From contig NW_006917093.1 in the NCBI RefSeq assembly GCF_000516985.1, positions 1,798,001-1,862,000 of the forward strand: a stretch of DNA of 64,000 nucleotides, written 5' to 3'. The notes under the pieces are model-generated. The model searched no databases, was not told the DNA's origin, and saw only the letters and a program-made list of their open reading frames with translations. The position numbers and the translations under genes are program-made. Below are positions 10,212-22,600 of the stretch, in pieces (within the stretch, counting starts at the first letter, position 1; each line of letters begins with the position of its first letter). This DNA comes from Pestalotiopsis fici W106-1 (lineage: Eukaryota; Ascomycota; Sordariomycetes; Amphisphaeriales; Sporocadaceae).

Positions 10212-13200
10212 TTAGTGAGTTCCATTAACCTCGCTTTCATCGTGTCCGTTGACGCCATTGACACCGTTGACGCCGTTGGGCTGCGCATCATCCTGGTACG
10301 AATCCCACTTGTTCAAGATTGCCTTGATGTTGGGAGAGTTTGTCAGAGCATAGACGTTCTCAAAGTACTCCTTGGTGAGCTCGAAAGGTCGGGCCGTGAC
10401 GTTGGGAATGTACTTTCCAATAAGCTTGGCGGGGTCGATGCTGGTCTGCTTGATCTGGGTGTTGAGGAAGCTTCGGAAAGGCTTGACACCAGAGCGCAAG
10501 AAGGTCGAGTGGAAGGGAACATCGATACCACGCAGAGGGATCGTGGCGAATCCACGCTGGAGCTCGAGGGGCTTGGGCTTGGACTCGGTCTGCTGGGCGC
10601 AACCCTTGATGATGTCAACCAAGTGCTCCTTGACTTCCTCGGGCTTCAACTCCCGCTTGAGTTGAACAATGTCAATCTTCTGCGCCTTCAGGAAGTTGGT
10701 GACACCAGTGAGCGTGTCCAAGGCACGGAGGTCACCCGCGCAGACGTATTGCATGTTGGCAATGTTGTAGTTGACAATCTCGAGCAACCAGCCAGTCTCC
10801 TCAGCAATGTTGCCAACGACAAAGCGGAGAGCCTCCTCGTCAAAAGACTTGGAAATTCTGCTGGGGTTCACGGCGCACATGGAGTAGTTGGAACGGCCGT
10901 CAGCATCACGCTCGACAGCGACTTGCATAGTCAAACCACGGTAGAAGACGACCGAAACGAGCGACTCAATAGGCATGACATCAGCAAGGGCAGCCAGGGC
11001 CGAGTACTCTCCGAGGGAGTGACCAGCAAAGGTGCTGTCGCGGGGAACAAGACCCTTGGCCTTCATGTCCTCGAAACTGGCCTTCTCCATCAGAGTCAAG
11101 GCAGGCTGTGTGAATTGAGTTGCCGAGAGCAGACCCTGAGGCGACCTGTAGGTGTACGAGGTTGTTCTGTCGGTAATCTCCTTGAAGATTCTCTCAGACT
11201 TGGTCGATCCGTCCTGAGCGACCGTCTCGAACTTCATATCCATGTACTTCTGGCGGATAGCCTTACCCTTGGAACCGCCAAAGTAGACGGTGAACTCCTT
11301 GGGGTTGTTGCGGACAATGTTGATAATGGAGAATCCTGTAAAGTGTTAACAAATACGCAGCGATTGGCCTCAAGTAGGGAAAACACGTACCATAGTTATC
11401 AAGCAAGTACTTGTCAGCTCTGTCCCAGACCTCCTTGGCAACAGGGCTGCTGTCGTAAAGTTCCATACCCATACCTTGCTCCTGCGAACCCTGTCCAGTG
11501 AAGACATAGGCTGTGACGGGCTGCTCAATCTCAGCCTCACCAAGCAAAACCTTGTCCTCGGTCTCCTTGTTGCTGGCCTCGACCTTGATGATCTTGCGAC
11601 CTCCAATCATGGCAACGTGCTGCAACTTGACTTGGATGTCATCGTTGGGCAGGACCATGCCAGTCAGGGAAGCATGGAACGAACGAACACGGCCGACATT
11701 GTTCTCGGCTGCCCAAGTCTCGACCAGGCTTCGTACAGCAGCACTCGAGTACATGCCGTGGGTGATGGTGCCGGGCAGGTTGGCGTAGCTCGAGAAGACG
11801 CGAGAAACGTGAATGGGGTTGTAGTCTCCAGACACCTTGGCGTAGTTCTCGTTCGAAGCAGGCGCCTTGAGCAACAGAGGGGTCTTGCCGCTCAGAGGAA
11901 TGGGGTTCTCAAAGCTGACGGGCTGCTCGATCGAGGATCCGTGACGCTCGAGGTAGTCGATGACGGGGTTGCCCTGAGACAAACCGGCGACATACTCGAC
12001 GCTGGCGACCTGGTCAATCTGCTTGGTGGGTCTTTCCAACAAGACTTGGCCGCGAGTCTCGATGCTGCTAAAGACAGTCTTGTTCTTAAACTTGTACAGA
12101 GACTGCAGTCTGAAAACAAGAGTCTTGCCAACAAGATCCTCATCACCCTCCAGTAGGAACCACTCCTTGGACTTGAGGACGGCGACGTCCTTGGCAGTGG
12201 CGAGATGCACCTGCATTGGTGTCTCGACCTTGCGCTGGAAGGTGTTCTCAAAGTCAGTGTAGACACCTCTGTACAGGAACTGCGAGGTGACCTCCATGAC
12301 AGCCTCACCATCACGAGTAATGGTACCGCAGACCTCGACCATCTTGCCAGACTCCTGGTTGATGACAGCATTGATCTGAGCGGTGGTCTCGACCTGATCA
12401 CCCTTCTTGAGAGGTTCGGCACCAGGCATCATGCGGAAGCCATTGGAGAGATGGACAAGCTTGAGAAGATCACCATCAATCTTGCGGGGGAAGATTGGCT
12501 TGGTGATGGCCTTCCAACCAACAACAATTGCAAAGTCCATGGGAGCATAGACGACCTTGCCGGGACGGTCTACAAAGGCCTCGCCGGTGTTGCCAACAGC
12601 GTGAACAAAGTCGTTGATGTCTTCAGCAGTGATGGTAGCCTTGCCACCATCAAACTTGCCAGTAACTGGAGCATCAAGGTCGAGGTTGTCGTTGCCGAAC
12701 CACGCGCGCCAGTAAAACTCCTTGATGCGGTCATTGCGGTCATCCATAACCTCGTGGATGGGTGCGTATCCAGCCTCGGGGTGGTAGGTGAAGCGCAGGG
12801 GCAGGGACACAGGCTCGTCCAGAGCAGTGGTATCCTTGATCATGTTGACAATAATGTTATCCTTGCCGTCCAGCTTGACTTCAATGACATCCACGTAGTG
12901 GTTGTGTCTGGGTTGCTCCCGAACGATGATGGACGTCTTGCTAGGGTCGTTGGGGTACTGGATTTCGACAAACAGGCCACGAACAGGGGCAAAGATTCTT
13001 CTCAAGGGGTTGGTCTGGTACTTTTGACCTTGCACCAAGACATCTGACATGAAGAGGGCATGGCGCCACGATCTGTTGGGGCCAGCAAGTAGTGCCAGCC
13101 AAGACTCCAGGGGTGGCAGAGCGACGGTGGGAGATGTAGACAAGCGGTAAGTGTTCTTGTGGTCATCGTAAGACACGGTCAAGCCCTCAATGTCAAGAGG

Positions 13201-16200
13201 AATCTCGGTGTCAACGAGCTTGCCACCAAAGTACTCGATGGTGGGAACAGACTCTTCCTTGCCTTGGTAAGCATCCTCGAGGAGATGGGTAATGTGTCCG
13301 TGGTGGATACCATCGAGGATCTCCTTGATGGGCTCGTCGACCTTAGTCGAGAACTTGGCGGCCATAGGACCCTGGAGAATACAAGTTCTGCCGACGTCTT
13401 GGTCAATGACGGCATCGAGATCCTCAGACTGCCACAGAGAATCCTTCTTGAAGAAGAACTCGAAGCTTTCATCAAGTGCGGGAACGAAGGTAACGGGCTT
13501 CTGGCCACGTCGCTGGCAAAGCATGACGAAGTGCTGGACATCTTGGGCGTTGATGGTCTGAGACTCAGCCTCGGGGTATCTTGCGAGGATCTTGTCAACG
13601 GCGCCGAAGGGTTCGTTCAGGTCAGAGTAGCTCTGCAACATGGATGCCTGGCTCGAAGAGGTTGTAAATCGACTCTCGACGCGGTGGATGAAGTCACCAG
13701 TCAGCTTCATGAAGGACGGGTCGATCCAGCGGGACTGGTGCTTGACATAGAGGAGCTCAACAAGGCGTCGCACAACCTCGGCGTAGGTCATGTCTTCCAG
13801 GTCAACCGTCTCGCCTGCAGAGTTGCGGCCGAACCAGACCTTCTGGAAATCATCGTTCAGCTTCTTGATAATGTATGCACGGTTCTTCTTGAGTTCCGCA
13901 ACACGCTTCTCCTTGGGCAGGGCAAAGATCTTCTGGTCCATCTCGGCCCAGAAGAGAACACCACGGGTGGCCAACTTGTGAATAGGCTCGCCCATCTCTG
14001 AACGAACAGTAATCACACCGCCAGCAGCGCCCTTGTAAGTCTTCTCCCAGTCCTCGTCGCCAAGACCTGGTGCATCGACGATAGCCTGCTTGGCGTTCTT
14101 GCTGGTGTGCGCCTCCTTGGCCACCATCATGCGACTACCAAACATGCAGCCATCGAAGGGCATGGGCGGGTAACCGTACTTCTTGGACCATTCACCAGTG
14201 AGGTACGGGTAAGTATCCTCAGAGCTACCAAAACCACTGCCAGCAACAAGAATGATGTTGTCGTAGCGACGGATTCTGCCGTACATTTGAAGAACGGGCT
14301 GATGGAAGTCCTCAAAACCGTGGTGACCACCACCACGACCACCAGTCCACTGCAAGATGATGGGGAAGGTCGGGTTAGCCTTGGCAATGTTGATGACGGC
14401 CTGGATAGCCTCCATGGAACCAGGCTTAAAGGCAATGTGCTTGAGACCTAGAGTGTCAATGTACTCCTGGGCAACCTCAAGAGAGGGAACACCAGCACCA
14501 ATGGTAAGACCCTCGATCGGGATACCTTCGGCGCGGAGTCTACCAACAAGAGGAATCTGCCAAGCCATGGCGCGGGGGTTGACGTAGATCAGGTTGATGG
14601 TGATACCACGACCGGCAGGAATGGCTTTCTCGATCTTTGTCAGAGCCTCGGTCATGGTCTTTGCATTGTAGTAACCGCCACCGGCCAACTCAATGTGGTA
14701 GCCGGCGTTCATGGTTGCCGCAATGAAATCCCACGGCACAGTGCTAGGAGTCATACCAGCAACCATGACTGGCGGCACACCGAGGAGTCTGCTCATCTTG
14801 GTATCGACGTATGTCTCGCCCTTGGAGGTCTTGACCAGTCTCGGGCCATACTCCTTCACCCAATCGTTGGCGTACACGACGGCATTCTCTTCATCGCGGT
14901 CGAAGAGCTCGGGCTTGTAACCGACCTCCTGGACAGTACCGTTGACGGTACCGGCGAGAATAACGCGAACGCCGGTTCCCTCCTTGTTACGGCTTGTAAG
15001 AATACCGAGGCCAGAAATGCCACCGGGGCCGAAGTCTAGGATGTGAGTGGCCTGCGAAAAGACGGTGGCCTTTTCCCAGTTGACCGGGTCACGGGTGATC
15101 ATGCGGATCAGCGAGGGCACAATATCACCTTGAACCTCCTCTCTCAAGTCTGCGCCACTGCAGGTGTTGTAGACAGCGAAACCAAGAGATTTGGAGTCGA
15201 TCTTGATGTCCTTGAGGTCCTCATCGATGAGCTTGGTGGCCTCCTTCAAGTATTGGCTGTGGAAGGGCGAGGTGATCGGCAAGAAGCGGTTGACGAAGCG
15301 GACCTTGCGCTCGGTGTAGGGAATTCTTGTCTGGTCGAGGCCTGTCGGGGCCTTGACCTTTCGAAGCTGCAGGTTCAGACCGTAGAGAGAGATCGGCGGA
15401 CCGGTGACGACCATGTTTCTCGGGCTGTTGATCAGGGAGATGGAAATGTGGCGGTCCTCGGGGAGGTACTGGTTGGTGGCATCAATGTGCTTTTGCACCT
15501 CGCTCTGGGGAAGGTCGCGAATGCTAAGCATGGGTGTCGGCTCGCCCTCGCCATTGTCAATGGAGTCCTGGAGAACCTTTGGCGTCAACGAGGTCCTTGG
15601 GAAGACCTGTTGACTGCGAGCGCCGATCCAGAACAGAATGGTCAGAGCATCCTTGGACACCTTCTCGAACGACTCCCAATCACTTGCAGCGGCGGTAGCA
15701 GCAGCAACGACGATACCCTGGGAGTGACCGGTGGCACCGGAAATGCGGTCTCTCAGGATACCGGGGTGAAGGCCGAGACCCTTACCAAGGACCTGGTAGT
15801 GACACAGCTGAACCAGTCCAATCAAGGGAAGACTGACGGGCGCAGAGATCAGGTAGTCTGCGTCGGGTGTGGCGTCAGGAGTATGTAACCAGGCCATGAT
15901 ATCAAGGCCCTTGGCGTACAACTTCTGAACGCGGGGGTCTACACTCAAAGTTTGCAGGTGCTCAGCTGCCGAAGAGACAAGCTCGCCTACGAAGGAGGGA
16001 TAAGTCTCGTAGACTTCCCGCAGCTCATCGAAGTACTCGACAATGTTGCCCTGGCCACCAAAGATGTTGTAGATGTGGGCACTGCCCTCATCAGCGGCTC
16101 TGAGCAGAGCAGAGTCGTGGGGTCTAATGGCTCTGTTGGCCGTTGAACGTGCAGCATAGTAGCAGCGCACAACGGCAATCTGCTTCTCGATGATGCCTGG

Positions 16201-16578
16201 GAGTGTTCTTGCCAGAGCATGCACGTCGTTGCCACGAAGGTACATGCGCTCGAACTCGTTAAGGACGAGCTTCAGGACCTCCTCATACGAGCCTTGGCCG
16301 TCATCTTCGCCCTCTTCAACTTCGTGGGCGACGAAGCCCATGTATCTGGCGACGAGCTCGGGTATCGAGGAAGGCTCGTCATCTTGAGCAAGTTCGTCTG
16401 TGGCTGCTGGCAAAGCCGAGGTGAATCGGTCTTTCAGTTGTGATGCGTGGTAATGGATGCCAGTGGGCACCAAGAATGAAGCCTCTAGTGAACCATGGTT
16501 GAGGGTGAGCGGTCGGAGAGAAGAATTGGATCTTGGGGTGGAAACGCCCGTCTGAGGGCCAGTTCCTGTGCCGTACAT
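10212..16578 (-). CDS. fas1: Fatty acid synthase subunit beta
   Basis: The coding sequence is the complement of 10212..11335 plus 11391..16578, 2103 residues, the normal length for fungal FAS beta. One 55 bp intron (donor GTACGT, acceptor TTACAG) lies near the 3' end and joins DKYLLDNYG to [14 protein letters not shown]. Domains in order are: acetyltransferase with nucleophile Ser near 286 in [11 protein letters not shown] enoyl reductase around 580-1120 ([32 protein letters not shown]); dehydratase/hot-dog region around 1250-1650 ([23 protein letters not shown]); and malonyl/palmitoyl transferase starting at [13 protein letters not shown] near 1690 with nucleophile Ser near 1836 in [13 protein letters not shown]. 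With FAS alpha it forms the cytosolic alpha6beta6 complex making palmitoyl- and stearoyl-CoA. The C-terminus carries a short NGVNGVNG repeat. All catalytic motifs look intact. Confidence 0.97.
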
Positions 16579-19500
16579 ATTGATGTCGTCGTCGTCTCCG
16601 TAGACTCAGCAAAGAGCAGGAGGCAAGAGTAGAAAGAGCAGAAAATGAGCTCTGGGATGTGGGGGGGAATCGAAAGAAATTACTTGGTAGGAGGAACGGC
16701 AGGGAAAGGCAGAGACAGGAATTGGGCCAAAAGTAGAAGATTGGCAACGTGAATGCAAATTGAGAATGGGAAGTTCTACTTTTGATGCCGTCAACTTGTC
16801 GGAATCAGGGTAAATTTGTCAAGGGGAGAACAAAACGGCGAGCTTCCGGTCAGGGAGTGAATTGGTGTGTGGCTCTCACTGTCTGCTTGCTTGCTTGCTG
16901 GCGTCCTCAACATGAAGATGAGAATTTACCGTCCGGTCAGCAAACGCCTGATCTGTAGGAGCTTTGCTAGCTAGCTAGTAACCTCGCCAAAATTTTAGTC
17001 GTCTTGTTGGGGGATGAACGTGCATGCTATTGTGCACCAAATGGAGATCCTGGACAAGGGTGAGGAGCATCCCGGCCCAAAGTAGCGGTACCTATTGACA
17101 TTTTACTTTGCCTCCATGGCTAGCCGTTATCATACAAAACTTTCTATCAGACAATCCACGGACATTCGCTGGAACCATTGTTCGGGCTTTTGCAAGTGAG
17201 AGTCTTGAGTTGAGTCCCTGAAACAGCGAGATATCATGGATTACAAGCAATAATGACGATATGGTTGGCCGTGGCCCGAATGCAACCTTGGTTTTGACTT
17301 TGGGACTCTTGATCACCCGATGCCTACCACGACTTTGCACTCTTTTGTGAGGTGAAACCTGGGTGTCAGAACCTTTTGAAATCGAGAGCTGGACATTGTA
17401 ACATGAAAGAGAATATCAACATTTCCGCTTGTGGCCAGGATTCTTCGAGTGATGCCGATGGCATGATGGTCTCTTGGTTATGGTATAAACATGCCTTGTA
17501 TCATGATGCCACCACGGGTGGACACGCGCTTGACGCGTCCCTATGCACTCCATACCAAGAAAAAGGTTCAGCAAGGAAGCTCCCAGTATGAGGCTCAATG
17601 GAAGTAAATAGTAGGCCGTTTAGCACGGGTTCAATGTTTACCGCATGTCCGTTCGAGTAACAATGTTGATGGACGCGGCGGGAGTATTTGTCAATGGCCA
17701 TTCAGGCTAGGCACAAATAGAACCTTGGGTCATTATGGGACCAACCAAATAATTGATAGTCAACGTGGACTCTTGATATTCTGTGAACTTCTTTTGACAA
17801 CTATCATGAACGTCCGAGGCAGTCGATTAGCTCAAGTGACTGAAGGCTATGTTGACATGATGGACCTGCGATGCAGCTGGATTCAACAAGTACCTACTTC
17901 AATGGCGATGTCGATGGCGGGGTCTAGTTTTGTCCATGCAGATTCAACTTTCCATCCCCTCGAGCCGTCACTGCTGCCATCAACAACCCTGATTTATGAG
18001 AAATACATTTACTATCTATGTGTCAATTATGCTGTTTGGATGTTCACTTCATTTCAACTTGTATCAAGCCAGTTACGGACATCAATGGCTGCAAGAGTGA
18101 GATCAAATCTAGGATGGATATTTTCTCGCTCAAATAAATACACCCGAAGCACTGAAAGTATCTCTACTTGCGACCCGCGACGGGGCAACGGAAAGAGTGG
18201 GCTGATCAGGGGTCGTCCAGAATTGGGGTTGCAGCGGGACAAGCAACTGAACCCCAAGGGAAGAACAGCCGGAGGGTACGAAGAAAAATAGAAAAAAAGC
18301 TTCCGGAATTTGAAACTCCTGCAAAGATAACGCACAGCCTTGTCGACCCAATTGGCAACTGCACAGAGCATGACGACATGGTACTGTTCGGTTCGTCACT
18401 GATAAGATATGCAGGTTGATTCGATTTGACCGAACAAATAAAGTATACAATGGCAAATAGTGAGCTAGCAGTTACAGACCTATGTATCGAGATTTCCCAA
18501 ATATCTGCAGACGGGAAACTCTATCTGTTGCCTAGCTTCCAATTGATTTTTCTTTTTTGCCAACGACAAGACGTTGGAACTCAATTGACCGACCTTGAGG
18601 CGCGCCTCGATAAAAAGTAGGGACAAGGGATCACGCGTGAAGATGGGAGATTGTGTGGGGAAAGGGTCCTCGACGGGGCTAGCCCTCAACAGGCCTAGGG
18701 CGTGGATATGGTTGAGGAGCAGAAGCCGCCGGTGAATTGTCGAAGCATCCGTACTGGGGATGGGCAGCCAATGGTCGAGTTGATGGGACCACCGGGAAGA
18801 AGGAAGCAGGGGCACAAAAGGCATCTGGCCAGTCAGCGTTGGACTGCCTGGTCAGCGTGGCATGGTGATCGATTAGTGGACGTTGGTGAAAAAACCACGA
18901 AAAATAACACTGGAAAGTCTGCTGGGGAGTCCATCTATTGTAAGAAACGCCAAGAAGGGTACGTACCTCTGCTGCAAGGAAGCTCTGCTGCAGTACCAGC
19001 GCAGAACCTGCATCAAGGTGGGTGCGACACAAAGTAGCGAGAGTAACGGCCTCAGTGCAACGTTCGGGCCAGCCAATTTTTCTGCCGGTTCAACATTTGG
19101 GAACGCGAAATCTTCCCATAGCTACCGACTGCATCCCCCAGACCCGGACAACGGTGATTGCAATTTCAGGCCTCAGGTTCCTTGATCGAGAGGTTCCAAA
19201 ATCTAATTCCTGTTTCTTCACTTCAATTCACTTCAACAGCAAGGTGCTTTGGGAGAAGGCATTCTTTGCTTGTTCCATCTGTCTGTAAGTTGCTTTCTTG
19301 AAATAATACCATATTCACCATCTTGATCACCACACCTACCCTAGCTTCACCAGAGTGCCCACCGCCGCGCTCTAGAGCTAGGTAGCAGGTATTCCCATCC
19401 ATCCCACTCTGGAATCCCGCCCCCCATTGCTTTGACTACGACTTTGCAAACCGACACCAAGCTGACAAGTTCTCCCTGCAGAAATAATTTCTTCTCTTCA

Positions 19501-19673
19501 CGTTGGCAAATCACGGAATCGGCCAACTCACCTCACCTGCCGACCGTCTCCTCGTGTTTCGTTTCCATTAGAGATACCCGGTGAAGCAATTCACTTGAGC
19601 TTTGCCTTTTAGCTCTAATTACGAAGCCCATCCCCCTTACCGACGCAACTCGCCTCTTGTACCATTGCCCGCC
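16579..19673. promoter_or_regulatory. Shared intergenic region of the divergent FAS pair
   Basis: About 3.1 kb lies between the FAS beta and FAS alpha start codons. It must carry both promoters and 5' UTRs. Small frames within it show no recognisable protein. A CTTG-type short repeat lies near 16887-16903 and a GCTAGCTAGC run near 16965-16977. One CCGAGG hexamer, the core reported for fatty-acid-responsive FarA/FarB regulators in Aspergillus, occurs at 17814-17819, but one or two are expected by chance in this length. That a joint promoter coordinates the subunits is inference from the arrangement. Confidence 0.6.
19285..19481 (+). other. Predicted 5' UTR intron of FAS alpha
   Basis: A strong donor GTAAGT at 19285, a branch-like GCTGAC near 19461 and a pyrimidine-preceded acceptor CTGCAG ending at 19481 define a possible 197 bp intron upstream of the FAS alpha start. 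The remaining leader from 19482 to 19673 contains no ATG, which fits efficient initiation at 19674. This is inference from consensus only; RNA data would decide it. Confidence 0.45.
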
Positions 19674-22600
19674 ATGCGTCCCGAAGTCGAGCAGGAACTT
19701 GCACACACGCTCCTTGTTGAGCTTCTGGCATATCAATTCGCCTCCCCCGTGAGATGGATCGAAACACAAGATGTCTTCCTCGCGGAGAAGACTGCCGAGC
19801 GGATTGTAGAAATTGGTCCTGCCGATACACTTGGTGTTATGGCCAAGCGCACACTCGCATCCAAGTATGAAGCCTACGATGCCGCCAAGTCTGTGCAGAG
19901 ACAGATTCTGTGCTATAACAAGGACGCAAAAGAGATTTACTATGACGTGGATCCTGTTGAGGAGGAACCAGAGCCCGCCGCTGCTCCGGCTGAGAGCTCT
20001 GCACCAGCAGCAGCCTCCGCCGCCGCACCCGCCGCTGCCGCTGCTGCGCCCGCACCCAGCGCTGGCCCGGCAGCTGCAGTCGAGGATGCGCCTGTATCAG
20101 CTTTGGAGATTGTGCGATCCCTGATCGCCCAGAAGCTGAAGAAGCCTTTCGCCGAGATTCCCCTCAGCAAAGCTATCAAGGATTTGGTTGGCGGTATGTA
20201 TTCCCGATCATCGCATCATGCTCACAACCATTGATGAAACTAACATGTAAACAGGTAAATCGACACTTCAGAATGAAATCCTAGGTGATCTAGGCAAGGA
20301 ATTCGGCTCAACACCAGAGAAGCCCGAAGACACACCGATAGACGAACTTGCCGCCGTCATGCAAGCTACTTTCAATGGTCAGCTTGGAAAGCAGTCACAG
20401 TCCCTCATCGCCAGATTGGTCTCTTCCAAGATGCCCGGAGGTTTCAACATCACATCAGCTAGGAAATACTTGGAGACTAGATGGGGTCTTGGAGCTGGCC
20501 GCCAAGACGGCGCTCTCTTGCTAGCAATCACCATGGAGCCTGCGGCTCGTTTGGGCTCTGAGAATGACGCCAAGGCCTTCCTTGACGATGTTACTCAAAA
20601 GTACGCCAGCAACGCCGGAATCAGCCTCTCGACAGCTGCTGCTGCAGGCCCTGCTGCCGGTGGCGGTGGCGGCATGATGATGGACCCGGCTGCCATCGAC
20701 GCCCTGACCAAGGACCAGCGTGCTCTGTTCAAGCAGCAACTCGAGCTTCTGGCAAGATACCTCAAGATGGATCTGCGCGCAGGAGACAAGGCTGCCCAAG
20801 TTTCGCAGGAATCTGAAAAGGTTCTTCAGGCTCAGCTTGACCTTTGGGCTGCTGAGCACGGTGATTTCTACGCCTCTGGCATTGAGCCTGTTTTCAGCCC
20901 ATTGAAGGCTCGTACCTACGACTCTTCGTGGAACTGGGCTCGCCAGGATGCTCTTAGCATGTACTACGATGTCATTTTCGGAAGACTTCAGGTTGTTGAC
21001 CGTGAGATTGTTAGCCAGTGTATTCGCATCATGACCAAGTCGAACCCTCTGCTTCTGGAGTTCATGCAGTACCACATCGACAACTGCCCTACTGAGCGCG
21101 GCGAGACCTACAAGCTTGCAAAGTCTCTTGGTGAGCAGCTCATCGAGAACTGCAAGGAGGTCTTGAACACCGCTCCAGTCTACAAGGATGTGGCAGTCCC
21201 AACTGGTCCCCACACAACCGTTGACCACCAGGGTAACATCAAGTATGAAGAGGTTCCTCGCCAAAGCTGCCGCAAGCTTGAGCACTACGTCAAGCAGATG
21301 GCAGAGGGTGGCAAGATCACTGAGTACGGTAACCGCACCAAGGTCAACAATGATTTGGCTCGCCTGGTCAAGCTCATCAAGGCTCAGCACAACATGGCTA
21401 AGCCAACTCAGGCTGAGCTCAAGACTATTTCGCAGAATGTCCGTCAGTCATTGGCCATGAACGAGAGCCAAATTCTTCCCAAGGAGAACGGAAAGGGTGG
21501 ACTTGTTAAGAAGTCTGGCGTAAAGACCTCTAGCCAGGCTAACAAGGGCAAGACCGAGTCCATGCCCTTCCTTCACCTCAAGAGCTACGATGAACTTACC
21601 GGTTGGTCTTACGACAAGAAGCTCTCCAAGGTCTACCTTGACTGCCTGGAGGAGTCTGCCAGGGATGGTATTAGCTACGAGGGCAAGTACGTCCTTATGA
21701 CTGGTGCTGGTGCTGGTTCCATCGGTGCTGAGGTGCTCCAAGGCCTCATTAGCGGAGGTGCCAAGGTCATCGTTACCACCAGTCGCTTCTCTCGCGAGGT
21801 CACCGAGTACTACCAGGCCATGTATGCCAAGTACGGTGCTCGTGGCTCCCAACTCGTCGTTGTTCCCTTCAACCAAGGTAGCAAGCAAGATGTTGAGGCA
21901 CTCATCGAGTACATCTACGACGCTAAGAAGGGTCTGGGCTGGGATCTGGACTACATTGTTCCGTTCGCTGCCATTTCCGAGCAGGGCCGTCAAATCGATG
22001 GCATTGACTCCAAGTCCGAGCTTGCTCACCGTATCATGTTGACCAACCTCCTCCGTCTTCTTGGATGTGTCAAGTCCGAGAAGTTTGAGCGTGGCTTCGA
22101 GACCCGTCCAGCTCAGGTCGTCCTGCCTCTCTCCCCCAACCACGGTACTTTTGGTAGCGACGGTCTCTACTCCGAGTCCAAGCTTGGTCTTGAGACTCTT
22201 TTCAACAGGTGGCGCTCGGAGGACTGGGGTAACTACCTCACTATCTGCGGTGCCGTCATTGGTTGGACCCGTGGTACAGGTCTCATGTCGGGCAACAATG
22301 TTGTTGCTGAGAGTGTCGAACAAGAGGGCGCCCGCACCTTCTCGCAGCAGGAGATGGCTTTCAACCTGTTGGGTCTCATGTCGCCAGACATTGTTGACCT
22401 TTGCCAGAACCAGCCTGTCTTTGCTGACTTGAACGGTGGACTTCAGTTCATCAAGAAGCTCAATAAGCTCATGACCAAGGAGCGCGCCAACATCACTGGC
22501 TCGAGCGAAATTCGTCGCGCCGTGACCAAGGAGACTGCCATTGAGAATAAGGTTGTCAATGGCGAAGAGACCGAAGCTCTGTACAAGCGAAAGTTGATTG

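Noticed and set aside
10215..11501. 428-codon plus-strand frame
   Set aside because: It is antisense to the conserved C-terminal end of FAS beta; the GC-biased codons of that gene keep the reverse frame open. No domain is present.
12205..14001. Two 280-codon plus-strand frames
   Set aside because: Both are antisense to the FAS beta dehydratase and enoyl reductase domains and have no recognisable motif.
17814..17819. CCGAGG as a fatty-acid-responsive element
   Set aside because: A single hexamer in 3 kb is expected by chance; it is noted but not called as a site.
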